Positions 36,680 to 45,664 of a stretch of DNA of 64,000 nucleotides are shown here, piece by piece. Where the stretch lies: NCBI RefSeq assembly GCF_039652435.2, contig NZ_CP190246.1:2790001-2854000 (forward strand). Direction: 5' to 3'. The stretch comes from Niabella insulamsoli (GTDB lineage: Bacteria > Bacteroidota > Bacteroidia > Chitinophagales > Chitinophagaceae). The notes beneath the pieces were generated by a model, which searched no databases, was not told where the DNA came from, and saw nothing but the letters and a program-made list of their open reading frames with translations. Position 1 is the first letter of the stretch; every line of letters starts with the position of its first letter. The translations under genes were made by a program, and so were the position numbers.

Positions 36680-39600
36680 ATGAGAATCAGATTTCTAGGA
36701 ATTTTATTGTCCGGATTTTTGCATGTCGCTTGTTTTGCCCAAAATGCAAAATCGATTTCGGGGGTTGTCAAAGATGGCAGTACCTCCGCCGTTTTAGAGG
36801 GAGTAAGTGTAAACGTGTCGAGCACGCTACTCCAAACACAAACCGACAAAAACGGTGAGTTTACGATCACCGCTACCGTCGGAGACACGCTCATATTCAC
36901 TTTCGTCGGTAAGAAAACCTACAAGGAAGTAGTGGGAGAAAAAAACATTCTCGAGATTATGCTCTACGAGGAAGTTACCGATATCGATGAGGTAACGGTG
37001 GTGGCTTTCGGTAAACAAAAGAAAGCCAGCGTGGTGGGCGCGATCACCACGGTGAACGCAAAAGACCTGCGCATCCCTTCTTCCAATCTTACCAGTTCTT
37101 TCGCTGGCCGTATCCCGGGTATGATTTCCTACCAGTTGTCGGGTGAGCCGGGCGCAGACAACGCCCAGTTTTTTGTAAGAGGTGTGACCACCTTCGGTTA
37201 TCAGGCATCACCGCTAATCCTGATTGACGGATTTGAATCGACCACCGACAATCTGGCCCGCCTGCAGCCCGATGACATTGAATCTTTTTCAATTATGAAA
37301 GATGCCGTAGCTACCGTGCTTTATGGAGCCCGCGGCGCTAATGGAATTATCATCGTTAACACAAAGTCGGGAAAAGACGGCCCACTCGGCGTAAGCGCTC
37401 GTGTTGATGTAAACGTCACGGCGCCTGTGCGAACGATCGAAATGCTCGATGGCGTTCAGTACATGAGGCTATACAACGAAGCGCGGTTAACACGCGACCC
37501 AATTTTGGGGCCCTACTATTCGGAGCAAAAAATACAATCAACTTCATCCGGTGAAAACGATATGATCTATCCCAATATTGACTGGCATAAAGAATTGTTC
37601 AATCCTTATACCACCAATATGAAGGCGAATATCAACTTATCCGGTGGAGGTAAAATTGCGACCTATTATGTATCGGCGGGAATGGACCGGGAGTCTGGCC
37701 TGCTGAAAGTTGATAACCGCAATAACTTCAACAACAATATTAAAATTGCCCGATCGTTTATCAGATCGAATGTTATTTTTAAACTAACACCAACCACAAC
37801 ACTGGATACCAGGATTAGCGGGCGCTTTGAAAATTATAATGGCCCCTACCGTTCTGCCACAGACATTTTCAGAATGGTCATGCAAAGCAACCCCGTCGAT
37901 TTTCCGGCGGTTTACGAGCCAGACAGCGCGAATTTGTACACAGAAAATATCCTCTTCGGAAGTGCTTTTGTGAATGGCTCACTGAAGCTGAATCCATACG
38001 CGGAAATGGTTAGAGGTTATGAAAAGAGAAATGAAAGCACCATTATTGCACAAGCCACTTTGATGCAGGATCTTGACTTCCTGTTAAAAGGCCTGAAAGT
38101 TCAGGGTAAGGCTTCGATTCAAACCTGGAGCCGTTACTCAGGGTTACGCTACTATTCGCCTTCGTTCTACGATCTTGAATCTTATGACCAGGTTACACAG
38201 CAACACACTTTATTTCCGCTCAACCCAACGAACACTCAATTGTTTTTGGGTAATGTAATTCCCGGCAGAGATGCTAATGGGCTCACCTACTTCGAGGCCC
38301 GTTTTAACTGGGATAAAATCATCGACCGGCATAACATATCGCTGATGACCGTTGGTATGATGCAGGAAGAATTGCTAACAGGCGGTAATAACACTTCCAT
38401 CTACGAAACATTACCACAGCGGAATATGGGTAATTCGGGCCGCGCTACTTATTCTTACGACAGGCGCTATGCTGTAGAGTTTGCCTATGCGTATAATGGA
38501 TCAGAGAAATTCACGGGAGACAAACAGTACGGCTTCTTCCCGTCGGTGGGCGGCAGCTGGACGGTTTCCAACGAAATGTTTTGGGAGTCGATGAAAGATG
38601 TGATCAGCACACTGAAACTAAGAGGATCCTGGGGTATTGTTGGTAACGACGCGATCGCAGGTCGTGCGGGCAGGTTCTTCTATCTTTCGGATATTGGGCT
38701 TACCGGAGGGTCAAACTCAACTATAAACGGATACCGCTGGGGCGCTGATTTTATGAATGCTTACAACGGCTATTCGGTAAACCGGTATGCGAATCCGAAT
38801 ATTACCTGGGAAGAATCGGAAAAAATCAATATGGGCGTTGAAATGAATTTCTTCAACGAAGCCTTAAAAACCACTTTCGATATTTATCATGACACCAGGA
38901 GCAAGATCTACATGCAACGGCAAAATTTCCCTTCCACGGCAGGCCTTGAAGCAGCCATCAGCGGAAATGTAGGAGAAGTTAAATCGAGAGGCTTTGAGGC
39001 TTCTGTTGATTATCAAAAAAATATTACTCCTGATATCTGGGCTTCGGTGAGAGGTAATTTCACCTACGCGACCAACAAGCTCATTAAAATAGACGAGAAA
39101 GATTTTCCCGACGAATATTTGAAACGCCTGGGTAGCAACATCAACCAACAATGGGGACTTGTTGCGGAAAGGCTATTTGTAGATGAGTTTGAAATCCAGA
39201 ACTCACCCTACCAGGATTTTGGACCCTACCTTGCAGGTGATATTAAATACAAAGACATTAACAACGACGGCGTCATCAATGATAACGACCGCGTGGCAAT
39301 GGGCTATCCTACTGTTCCTGAATTTCAGTATGGTTTTGGTGCATCCATTCTTTACAAAGTCGTTGATTTCTCTTTCTTCTTTAACGGAAGTGCCAGAACC
39401 TCTTTTTTCATTGACGCCACAGCTTCCAACTCTAACGGGAATTATGGAATTGCACCTTTCGCCGACAGGCGAAACGCCCTGGCTATCATCGGTGACGACT
39501 ATTGGAGCGAAACCAATCCCAATGTGCATGCTTTCTGGCCCCGCTTATCGACCGAACCCCTGAATAATAATACAAGACAGTCATCCTGGTGGTTAAGAGA

Positions 39601-39814
39601 CGGCTCTTTCACAAGGCTCAAACAAGTAGAGCTGGGTTACAGTCCGAAAATCTTCCAACGCATCGGCATCAAGCAGGGAAGCCGGATTTATTTTACCGGA
39701 GAGAACCTACTCGTTTTTTCAAAATTCAAACTATGGGATCCCGAAGTAAGAGAGAACGGCCTGGCTTATCCTCCTAATAAAAGATACAATATTGGTTTTC
39801 AATTGATATTCTAA
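36680..39814 (+). CDS. SusC/RagA-family TonB-dependent transporter
   Basis: A 1044-residue outer-membrane importer. Signal peptide MRIRFLGILLSGFLHVACFAQ; a carboxypeptidase-regulatory-like domain (about 24-95); a TonB box near DIDEVTVVAFGKQKK (about 100-115); plug domain (about 120-230, with the family sequences SFAGRIPGMISYQ and LYGARGANGIIIV); then a 22-strand barrel ending in YNIGFQLIF. No extra STN or anti-sigma-interacting domain is seen, so regulation by an ECF sigma pair is not indicated. It works with the SusD-like lipoprotein 12 bases downstream. The glycan or peptide substrate is unknown because no degradative enzyme is in the operon. Confidence 0.95.
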   Translation: MRIRFLGILLSGFLHVACFAQNAKSISGVVKDGSTSAVLEGVSVNVSSTLLQTQTDKNGEFTITATVGDTLIFTFVGKKTYKEVVGEKNILEIMLYEEVTDIDEVTVVAFGKQKKASVVGAITTVNAKDLRIPSSNLTSSFAGRIPGMISYQLSGEPGADNAQFFVRGVTTFGYQASPLILIDGFESTTDNLARLQPDDIESFSIMKDAVATVLYGARGANGIIIVNTKSGKDGPLGVSARVDVNVTAPVRTIEMLDGVQYMRLYNEARLTRDPILGPYYSEQKIQSTSSGENDMIYPNIDWHKELFNPYTTNMKANINLSGGGKIATYYVSAGMDRESGLLKVDNRNNFNNNIKIARSFIRSNVIFKLTPTTTLDTRISGRFENYNGPYRSATDIFRMVMQSNPVDFPAVYEPDSANLYTENILFGSAFVNGSLKLNPYAEMVRGYEKRNESTIIAQATLMQDLDFLLKGLKVQGKASIQTWSRYSGLRYYSPSFYDLESYDQVTQQHTLFPLNPTNTQLFLGNVIPGRDANGLTYFEARFNWDKIIDRHNISLMTVGMMQEELLTGGNNTSIYETLPQRNMGNSGRATYSYDRRYAVEFAYAYNGSEKFTGDKQYGFFPSVGGSWTVSNEMFWESMKDVISTLKLRGSWGIVGNDAIAGRAGRFFYLSDIGLTGGSNSTINGYRWGADFMNAYNGYSVNRYANPNITWEESEKINMGVEMNFFNEALKTTFDIYHDTRSKIYMQRQNFPSTAGLEAAISGNVGEVKSRGFEASVDYQKNITPDIWASVRGNFTYATNKLIKIDEKDFPDEYLKRLGSNINQQWGLVAERLFVDEFEIQNSPYQDFGPYLAGDIKYKDINNDGVINDNDRVAMGYPTVPEFQYGFGASILYKVVDFSFFFNGSARTSFFIDATASNSNGNYGIAPFADRRNALAIIGDDYWSETNPNVHAFWPRLSTEPLNNNTRQSSWWLRDGSFTRLKQVELGYSPKIFQRIGIKQGSRIYFTGENLLVFSKFKLWDPEVRENGLAYPPNKRYNIGFQLIF

Positions 39815-39826
39815 AAAACATTTACA

Positions 39827-41785
39827 ATGAACCGTACGAAAATATTTATAGCAATACTGGTTTCAACATGCGTGCTCTCATGTAAAAAATATCTGGACAT
39901 CGTGCCTGATAACACGTTGAAACTCGAAAACATTTTTAACATCCGCGAAAACGCATGGGACGCGCTTTCCAAGGTTTACAGCTATATGCCGCAGGATGAT
40001 AAAGTGCACCTGACTTCCTGGACGCTCGGCGACGAATGGGTGGGCCGTTTAGATTTAAATAACAATACCGGCGATCTCCGTGCTATGCGCATTATGCGCG
40101 GCTTACAAACAGCTTCAGATCCGCAACTGGGTCTTTGGTCGGGCACGCAGGGCGGCAAAAGGCTTTATGAAGCCATCCGCCAGGCCGATGTATTTCTGGC
40201 CAATATTGATCAGGTGAAAGACATGACCGAAACCGAACTCAATGATTGGAAAGCCCAGGTAAAAATGCTGAAGGGCTATTATATGTTTTTATTGATAAAA
40301 AGATACGGGCCGATTGTAATTCCCACTGTCGCAGCCTCGCCCGAATCGGAAAAGGAAGAACTTTTCATACCCCGGTCAAAAGTAGAGGATTGCTTTAATT
40401 ATGTTATCACTCTAATGAATGAAGCGATCCCTGACCTGAAAGAAAAAGCTGATATTACAGAACTGGGGCAAATTGACCGCGTAGTAGCGGCTGCTATTAA
40501 AGCTAAAGTGCTGTTTTATAGAGCCAGTCCTTTTTTCAATGGCAATCAGGAATACTTTGGTGACTTTATGGACCACGATGGCCAACCCTTTTTCCCCATT
40601 CAATATAACAATGAAAAATGGAAAGAAGCGCTGGATGCTATCAATGAAGCGATCACGCTTGCTGAAGCCAACGGCCGTGGTTTATATACCTTTGAAGCAG
40701 AGCCCTACATATACGATCGGGAGGCTTTTGAAAAAAATCCTCAGAACATGAAAAAGTTGTACGATCTGCGTATGCTTATTTGCGATCCATGGAATAAAGA
40801 AGTCGTTTGGGGCTACTCCAATCTGGATTATTATAACCAGGGCGAACTTGCACACGGCTCCAATATCAGGCTCCCACCAGGATACGGCGATGGCGTTGTT
40901 AATACACCCGCTTATTCATGGCAATGGATGGCGGCCACCTACCGAATGGCCGAAAGATACTATACCAAAAACGGCTTACCCATCACCGAAGATCTTACTT
41001 TCGATATGAACAAGAAAACCGAGCTCGTAACGACGCCAGGACAAAGCGAAGAAGCCTATCTTCCGCTCTATGGTATCATGCAGCCCGGCGTTCAAACCGT
41101 AAGGCTATACCTCGACAGAGAGCCCCGTTTTTATGCCAATCTCGGTATTACCGGCGGCTACTGGCGCGCTCACACCGTGCGTATCAACACCATCATGTTT
41201 GCCAATCGCGATGGCGGCTTCAATTCTTCACAACACACGACAGACTTTTTGGCAACGGGCATTGGCGTACAAAAACTGGTGCATCCGGAATCACAGTCAA
41301 ACGCCTGGCAGCGTGTTATCAAATACCCCTATCCGCTCATTCGCATGGCCGATTTGCATCTGATGAAAGCAGAAGCCCTCAACGAATATTCGGGGCCTTC
41401 AGCTGAAGCTTACGAATCGGTGAATAAAGTGCGCCGGCGCGCCGGCATTCCCGACCTGCAGGTAGTATGGAGCGATCCGTCGCTTACAAGAACGCCCAAT
41501 AAGCATCTTTCGAAAGAAGGCCTGAGGGATATCATCCTGCAGGAAAGATCAGTGGAGTTTGCTTTTGAAGGACAACATTTCTGGGATATGTTGAGGCATA
41601 AAAGGGCCGTTACAGAATTCTCCTCTCCCGTTTGGGGATGGAACCATGCCGGCACCACTGCTACCGATTTCTTTGTGCTTTCCATCAAACAACAAAGAAG
41701 GTTTACTATTACAGACTGCCTGACACCCATCGATCTGAACGAAATGAACACGAACGGAAATCTTATTCAAAATCCAGGTTGGTAA
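39827..41785 (+). CDS. SusD/RagB-family nutrient-binding lipoprotein
   Basis: A 652-residue SusD homologue with lipoprotein signal ending VLSC (C19), then the KKYLDIVPDN start common to the family. The helical TPR-like core and the C-terminal motif LQERSVEFAFEGQHFWDMLRHKRA are diagnostic. It forms the lid of the SusC pore on the cell surface and binds the substrate. Slightly longer than the average 500-600 residues. Second gene of the four-gene operon. Confidence 0.95.
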   Translation: MNRTKIFIAILVSTCVLSCKKYLDIVPDNTLKLENIFNIRENAWDALSKVYSYMPQDDKVHLTSWTLGDEWVGRLDLNNNTGDLRAMRIMRGLQTASDPQLGLWSGTQGGKRLYEAIRQADVFLANIDQVKDMTETELNDWKAQVKMLKGYYMFLLIKRYGPIVIPTVAASPESEKEELFIPRSKVEDCFNYVITLMNEAIPDLKEKADITELGQIDRVVAAAIKAKVLFYRASPFFNGNQEYFGDFMDHDGQPFFPIQYNNEKWKEALDAINEAITLAEANGRGLYTFEAEPYIYDREAFEKNPQNMKKLYDLRMLICDPWNKEVVWGYSNLDYYNQGELAHGSNIRLPPGYGDGVVNTPAYSWQWMAATYRMAERYYTKNGLPITEDLTFDMNKKTELVTTPGQSEEAYLPLYGIMQPGVQTVRLYLDREPRFYANLGITGGYWRAHTVRINTIMFANRDGGFNSSQHTTDFLATGIGVQKLVHPESQSNAWQRVIKYPYPLIRMADLHLMKAEALNEYSGPSAEAYESVNKVRRRAGIPDLQVVWSDPSLTRTPNKHLSKEGLRDIILQERSVEFAFEGQHFWDMLRHKRAVTEFSSPVWGWNHAGTTATDFFVLSIKQQRRFTITDCLTPIDLNEMNTNGNLIQNPGW

Positions 41786-41837
41786 CCCAGCCGTAGAAGA
41801 ATAAGCATTACGACCTGAACAATAAAAATATAAATAG

Positions 41838-43103
41838 ATGAAAAGCAAAATATTTCTACTTCCCATAGCGCTGCTGTTCTTTTTTGCGTGTAAAAAAATG
41901 GAACGGTTCGAATCTGAAAAGGGCGATGAAACACCGCCCGGCAAAGTGACGCTAAGAGAATACAAACCCCTTTATGGAGGCGCAAGATTTTTTTATACGA
42001 TCCCTGCGGATAAAGACCTGCTCGGCGTTAAGGCAGTTTACACTAATAAAGACCAAAAGTCTTTTGAATTTCTTGCCTCTTATTTTGTCGATTCGCTCGA
42101 CGTGTATGGTTTCGGCAGCACGGATGAGTACACGGTTAAGCTGGTTGCCGTCGATCGTGCGGGTAACGAATCAGATCCACTCGAAGTGAAAGTGCAGCCA
42201 CTGGAACCCGCCTACATAAGAGTGGCCAAAACGATAACCGCGAAAGCAGGGTTTAGCTCTTTCTTTTTAGACTGGGCCAACGAGCTGGAACAGAACGTCA
42301 ATATTTTCGTTGATTACAACTTCACTCAAAACGGAGAAAACAGAAATTTGACGACGGTTTTTTCTTCCAACCGAGCCACCGACCGGAGGTTTGTGAGTAA
42401 CCTGCGACTGGGCACCAACGGAAAAGTAAACGTAAAAGTTCGTGTCGAAGATAAGTTTGGCAACACCACAGAGAGTATGGACAAAGGCGAACTAACGCTG
42501 CTGGAAGATATTGAAATTCCCAAACAAAACTGGGTGCTTCCCAACCCCAACGATTCCATTGGCGGTGTACCCATGGCTTTTGGTAACGGCCTTGAAGGCA
42601 GAAATGCCAAGGTTATTGACGGCATCATCGACCGGGGCGATAATCTCAATTTTATGCACACCGCGAGCCGCGGCCGCACTGGGCAGTCGGCCAATGGAAA
42701 TATGCCCTGGAATTTCATTATCGACCTCGGCGATTATTATGAAATAAGCCGGATCATTACCGTTCAACGCCATTCAGGCGGTCTCTCCAACGTAAACCGC
42801 GGACAATATTACCGGAATGAAAACGTGGGCCTTTACAATGTTTACATTTGGGATGACGCCACTTCAGCCTGGGAACATGTAACACAACATCAAATACCGG
42901 TTCCGACAGGGCTCACCGAACTCGAGTTTGTAAAAGTGGGCGAGGCGGGAGATTTAGCTTACATGTATCCGGACAACCCGGCCTATACCAAACGTACCCG
43001 ATGGTTCAGGTATGAAGCTTTGAAGAGCTTCAACGGCAACTACACGCTGGACGATGCCAATTGTTTGTCAGAGATTACTTTATACGGCCGTAAGGCTCAA
43101 TAA
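41838..43103 (+). CDS. DUF4959/DUF5126/DUF5000 surface lipoprotein
   Basis: A 421-residue lipoprotein (signal ending FFFAC, C18). Domain order by family resemblance is DUF4959 (about 25-115), DUF5126 (about 120-225) and DUF5000 (about 235-418), the last being a discoidin-like jelly roll (IIDLGDYYEISRIITVQRHSGG and RTRWFRYEALKSFNG). This combination is a common third gene of SusC/SusD loci and probably acts as a surface glycan-binding protein. No catalytic residues are recognisable. Confidence 0.85.
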   Translation: MKSKIFLLPIALLFFFACKKMERFESEKGDETPPGKVTLREYKPLYGGARFFYTIPADKDLLGVKAVYTNKDQKSFEFLASYFVDSLDVYGFGSTDEYTVKLVAVDRAGNESDPLEVKVQPLEPAYIRVAKTITAKAGFSSFFLDWANELEQNVNIFVDYNFTQNGENRNLTTVFSSNRATDRRFVSNLRLGTNGKVNVKVRVEDKFGNTTESMDKGELTLLEDIEIPKQNWVLPNPNDSIGGVPMAFGNGLEGRNAKVIDGIIDRGDNLNFMHTASRGRTGQSANGNMPWNFIIDLGDYYEISRIITVQRHSGGLSNVNRGQYYRNENVGLYNVYIWDDATSAWEHVTQHQIPVPTGLTELEFVKVGEAGDLAYMYPDNPAYTKRTRWFRYEALKSFNGNYTLDDANCLSEITLYGRKAQ

Positions 43104-43125
43104 TAAAAATTTTAAATCGCATTTT

Positions 43126-44784
43126 ATGGATCAGAAAAAATACTTACTGCTAATACTATTTGCCTGCGTCCTTTTTTCCTGCGGTAAGATGTATGATAAC
43201 ATCGACCAATACACAGGAGAAACGGTTTACCCTGGCAGATACGATACGATTGTCGGGCATGTCGGTTTTGAGCGTGTTGAAATAGATTTGATGAAAGCGG
43301 GGCGTATTGCATCAAAAGATATCAGACTCGGAAAGGCTGTCAAAACAATCATCGAATATGATAATAAAGAAATGGTGATCGACTCTCTGGTTTCCTGGGT
43401 CAATATTACCGGCTTAGAGTTATCCAAACTTTATCGTTTTCGGGTGTACACGATCGATGACCTCGGCAATAAATCGGTGCCGCAGGAAATTGCTTTAATT
43501 CCTTATACAGAAAGCGACCTCGCTTCGCTCGTTGTGCAGCCGCCCCAGGTGCTCACTTCGCCCGCGTCGGCAGTGTTAAGCTGGCCTTCGGGGTTGTCGT
43601 CCATCCTGCTGGACTACTACGGTTTGCAGTACGCGTATACAGATAAAAACGGCATTCGAAGAGAAGGCCAGCGCGCGGCTAATCCCCGCATATTTGCAGC
43701 CAATCTGCCTTCGGGAACGACCGTTAATTTTGATATCAAATACAAGATCATCCCAAAGACAAACGGAACACCGATTATCGACACCGTCGAATTTGCGCAA
43801 ACCCTTCCAGTTGTTGTGCCCACCGGATCGAGCACTTTTGCTCCCGCAGAGCAGGCCATCCTTCAGGCTAACAACATAACGCAGTTTACTGCGGATGCTG
43901 TTGCCCAAATCGAAAAACTCACTTTTCCCGTGCACACGACCACTTTGCAGGATCTGTTCTATTTCTCGAATCTTAAAGAAATTGACTTAACCGGCGGCAC
44001 TATTTTCAACATGACGCAAACCACCTATAATGCTAATGGAATTACGGATGTAATTGGTGGAGGAGCCATCGCACCATTTGCAAGAAGAGTGGGCGATATG
44101 CCAACGTCAAACGCGCAATACCTGATCGACCTGCTCGAATCCGGCACGCTGACCAAGGTAAAATATCTTTCCAATTCTATGGGTATCGACAACCTGCTGG
44201 CGCCTTATATCCAAAGCGGCATCGTAGAACTCGTGGAAAAGCCGGAAGAAGCATTAGTCGATTTTAGATTCCTGCTCGACGGGTTGGCACAAACCAGCGC
44301 CTGGAAGATGATTCTTGAAGCTCCCGCTGCCACGCCGCCTGCCGGCACAGGCCTTGAAAATGTTATCAAAGCAACCTTAGATTCGAAAAATAGTTCTTTC
44401 GCATTGAGCCTGCCAAAAGAATATGAATTTGATGTAAAAAATTACAAGTACCTCAAGTTCCGGGTTTATGGGCCGCCAAAATCTTCTGTCAGCGGAAGCT
44501 ATGCTGTATATCAAAAACTATGGCCAAGAATCATGAATTATATGTGGGCCTACAACGGTGAAAGTACTTATGGTCAGCAATATTGGGATTTAGGCAAAGA
44601 TGCCTTTAGCATTAGCGACGCCAACTTGCAAACCTGGGTAGACATGACGTTGCCCCTTGCTCAGGCGGTAGGCAAACACAACCGGGTGATCGTAATGAAT
44701 ATCGGCGGTGAGCCATCGCTTACCTTTAATCCCGCCACGCCTATTGTTTATTATTTCTCGAATTTTAGATTTACGAAAAACTAA
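43126..44784 (+). CDS. DUF4998 surface lipoprotein
   Basis: A 552-residue lipoprotein starting at the ATG at 43126, where a signal ends at VLFSC (C19); the frame is open 72 bases further up but that would bury the signal. The first ~210 residues resemble DUF4998 (GHVGFERVEIDLMKAGR... YRFRVYTIDDLGNKSVPQEI), a fibronectin-like domain of unknown role. The rest contains two beta-rich or leucine-rich parts and ends in YYFSNFRF. It is the fourth and last gene of the SusC/SusD operon, ended by a strong terminator. Likely a second glycan-binding surface protein. Confidence 0.78.
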   Translation: MDQKKYLLLILFACVLFSCGKMYDNIDQYTGETVYPGRYDTIVGHVGFERVEIDLMKAGRIASKDIRLGKAVKTIIEYDNKEMVIDSLVSWVNITGLELSKLYRFRVYTIDDLGNKSVPQEIALIPYTESDLASLVVQPPQVLTSPASAVLSWPSGLSSILLDYYGLQYAYTDKNGIRREGQRAANPRIFAANLPSGTTVNFDIKYKIIPKTNGTPIIDTVEFAQTLPVVVPTGSSTFAPAEQAILQANNITQFTADAVAQIEKLTFPVHTTTLQDLFYFSNLKEIDLTGGTIFNMTQTTYNANGITDVIGGGAIAPFARRVGDMPTSNAQYLIDLLESGTLTKVKYLSNSMGIDNLLAPYIQSGIVELVEKPEEALVDFRFLLDGLAQTSAWKMILEAPAATPPAGTGLENVIKATLDSKNSSFALSLPKEYEFDVKNYKYLKFRVYGPPKSSVSGSYAVYQKLWPRIMNYMWAYNGESTYGQQYWDLGKDAFSISDANLQTWVDMTLPLAQAVGKHNRVIVMNIGGEPSLTFNPATPIVYYFSNFRFTKN

Positions 44785-44800
44785 TTTTTTTACTCCAAAT

Positions 44801-44833
44801 AAAAAGCCCGGTCTTCAACGAACCGGGCTTTTT
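44801..44833. terminator. Bidirectional terminator after SusCD operon
   Basis: AAAAAGCCCGGT (44801-44812) pairs perfectly with ACCGGGCTTTTT (44822-44833) around a 9-base loop. The A and T tracts let it serve both the + strand operon and the convergent yggS gene. Confidence 0.88.
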
Positions 44834-44835
44834 AT

Positions 44836-45489
44836 TTACACTCTTCCGCCAAACAAAAGGCTGCCAATCCTCACCATATTACTGCCTTCTTCCAAAGCAA
44901 TGATATAGTCGCCACTCATCCCCATCGAAAGTATTTCCGCTGTCGCACACGCTTGTTTTGACCGATCAAAAAGTTGTTTCAGATCTTTAAACTCCTGCCG
45001 CACCTGCTTTGCATCTTCCGAAAAACTGGCCATACCCATTAGGCCTTTTATTTGAACCTGTGTAAGGCCGGACGATTGCTTCATCAAAGCTTCCAACTCC
45101 TGGGCGTTTAGACCAAACTTAGTGGTTTCCGAAGCAATATGCACCTGCAACAAGCAATCTATGGTGCGGGCATTTTTCGCGGCCTGCTTATCAATTTCCT
45201 TCAGCAGCTCAAAGCTGTCAACGCCATGTATAAGGTGTACAAAAGGCGCGATATATTTCACCTTGTTCCGCTGCAGGTGGCCTATAAAATGCCATCGTAT
45301 ATCGGCCGGCAATGCCTGCTGTTTGGCTACAAGTTCCTGCACATAATTCTCCCCGAAGTCGCGCTGCCCCAAATCATATAAAGCTTTGATATCTTCAACC
45401 GGTTTAATTTTGGAAACCGCCACCAACGTGGCGTGATAAGGTTTTAAAACTGAAAGAATCTCCTGGTATCGATCGATATGAATTGCCAT
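44836..45489 (-). CDS. YggS-family pyridoxal-phosphate homeostasis protein
   Basis: A 217-residue PLP-binding protein of the alanine-racemase N-terminal fold. I use the ATG at 45489 (MAIHIDRYQ) because the upstream extension MLIIFGAYFI is not conserved in kind. The PLP lysine is K27 in VAVSKIKP, followed by FGENYVQE and WHFIGHLQRNK, all diagnostic. It has no racemase activity; it balances PLP and amino-acid pools. A TATTTTTG box (minus strand, 45504-45511) may be its promoter. Confidence 0.93.
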   Translation of the reverse strand: MAIHIDRYQEILSVLKPYHATLVAVSKIKPVEDIKALYDLGQRDFGENYVQELVAKQQALPADIRWHFIGHLQRNKVKYIAPFVHLIHGVDSFELLKEIDKQAAKNARTIDCLLQVHIASETTKFGLNAQELEALMKQSSGLTQVQIKGLMGMASFSEDAKQVRQEFKDLKQLFDRSKQACATAEILSMGMSGDYIIALEEGSNMVRIGSLLFGGRV

Positions 45490-45535
45490 AATAAAATATG
45501 CCCCAAAAATAATTAACATTTTGGTTTAATAGGTT

Positions 45536-45619
45536 TTTATGACGGAAACTGCAATGGCATCAAAGCCAGGCGCGATGAACTACTTGAAAAAACGATATCG
45601 CTTATCGAAGAAAATAAAT
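45536..45619 (+). pseudogene. Possible remnant of a gene C-terminus
   Basis: In the + frame ending at a TAA at 45617-45619, about 27 codons read YDGNCNGIKARRDELLEKT and then ISLIEENK, which looks like an amphipathic protein C-terminus. The frame is closed just upstream by TAA TAG. A strong hairpin follows directly, as after a real gene. There is no start codon and no recognised family. Chance could give such a stretch, so this is a weak call. Confidence 0.25.
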
Positions 45620-45643
45620 AAGCCCGGCATGGTACCGGGCTTA
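45619..45643. terminator. Hairpin terminator between yggS and the M60 gene
   Basis: TAAGCCCGG (45619-45627) pairs with CCGGGCTTA (45635-45643) around a 7-base loop. On the minus strand it follows the M60 gene stop closely; on the plus strand it follows the remnant at 45536-45619. U-tracts are short on both sides. Confidence 0.6.
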
Positions 45644-45664
45644 AACTTTAACTATTGGAACGAG

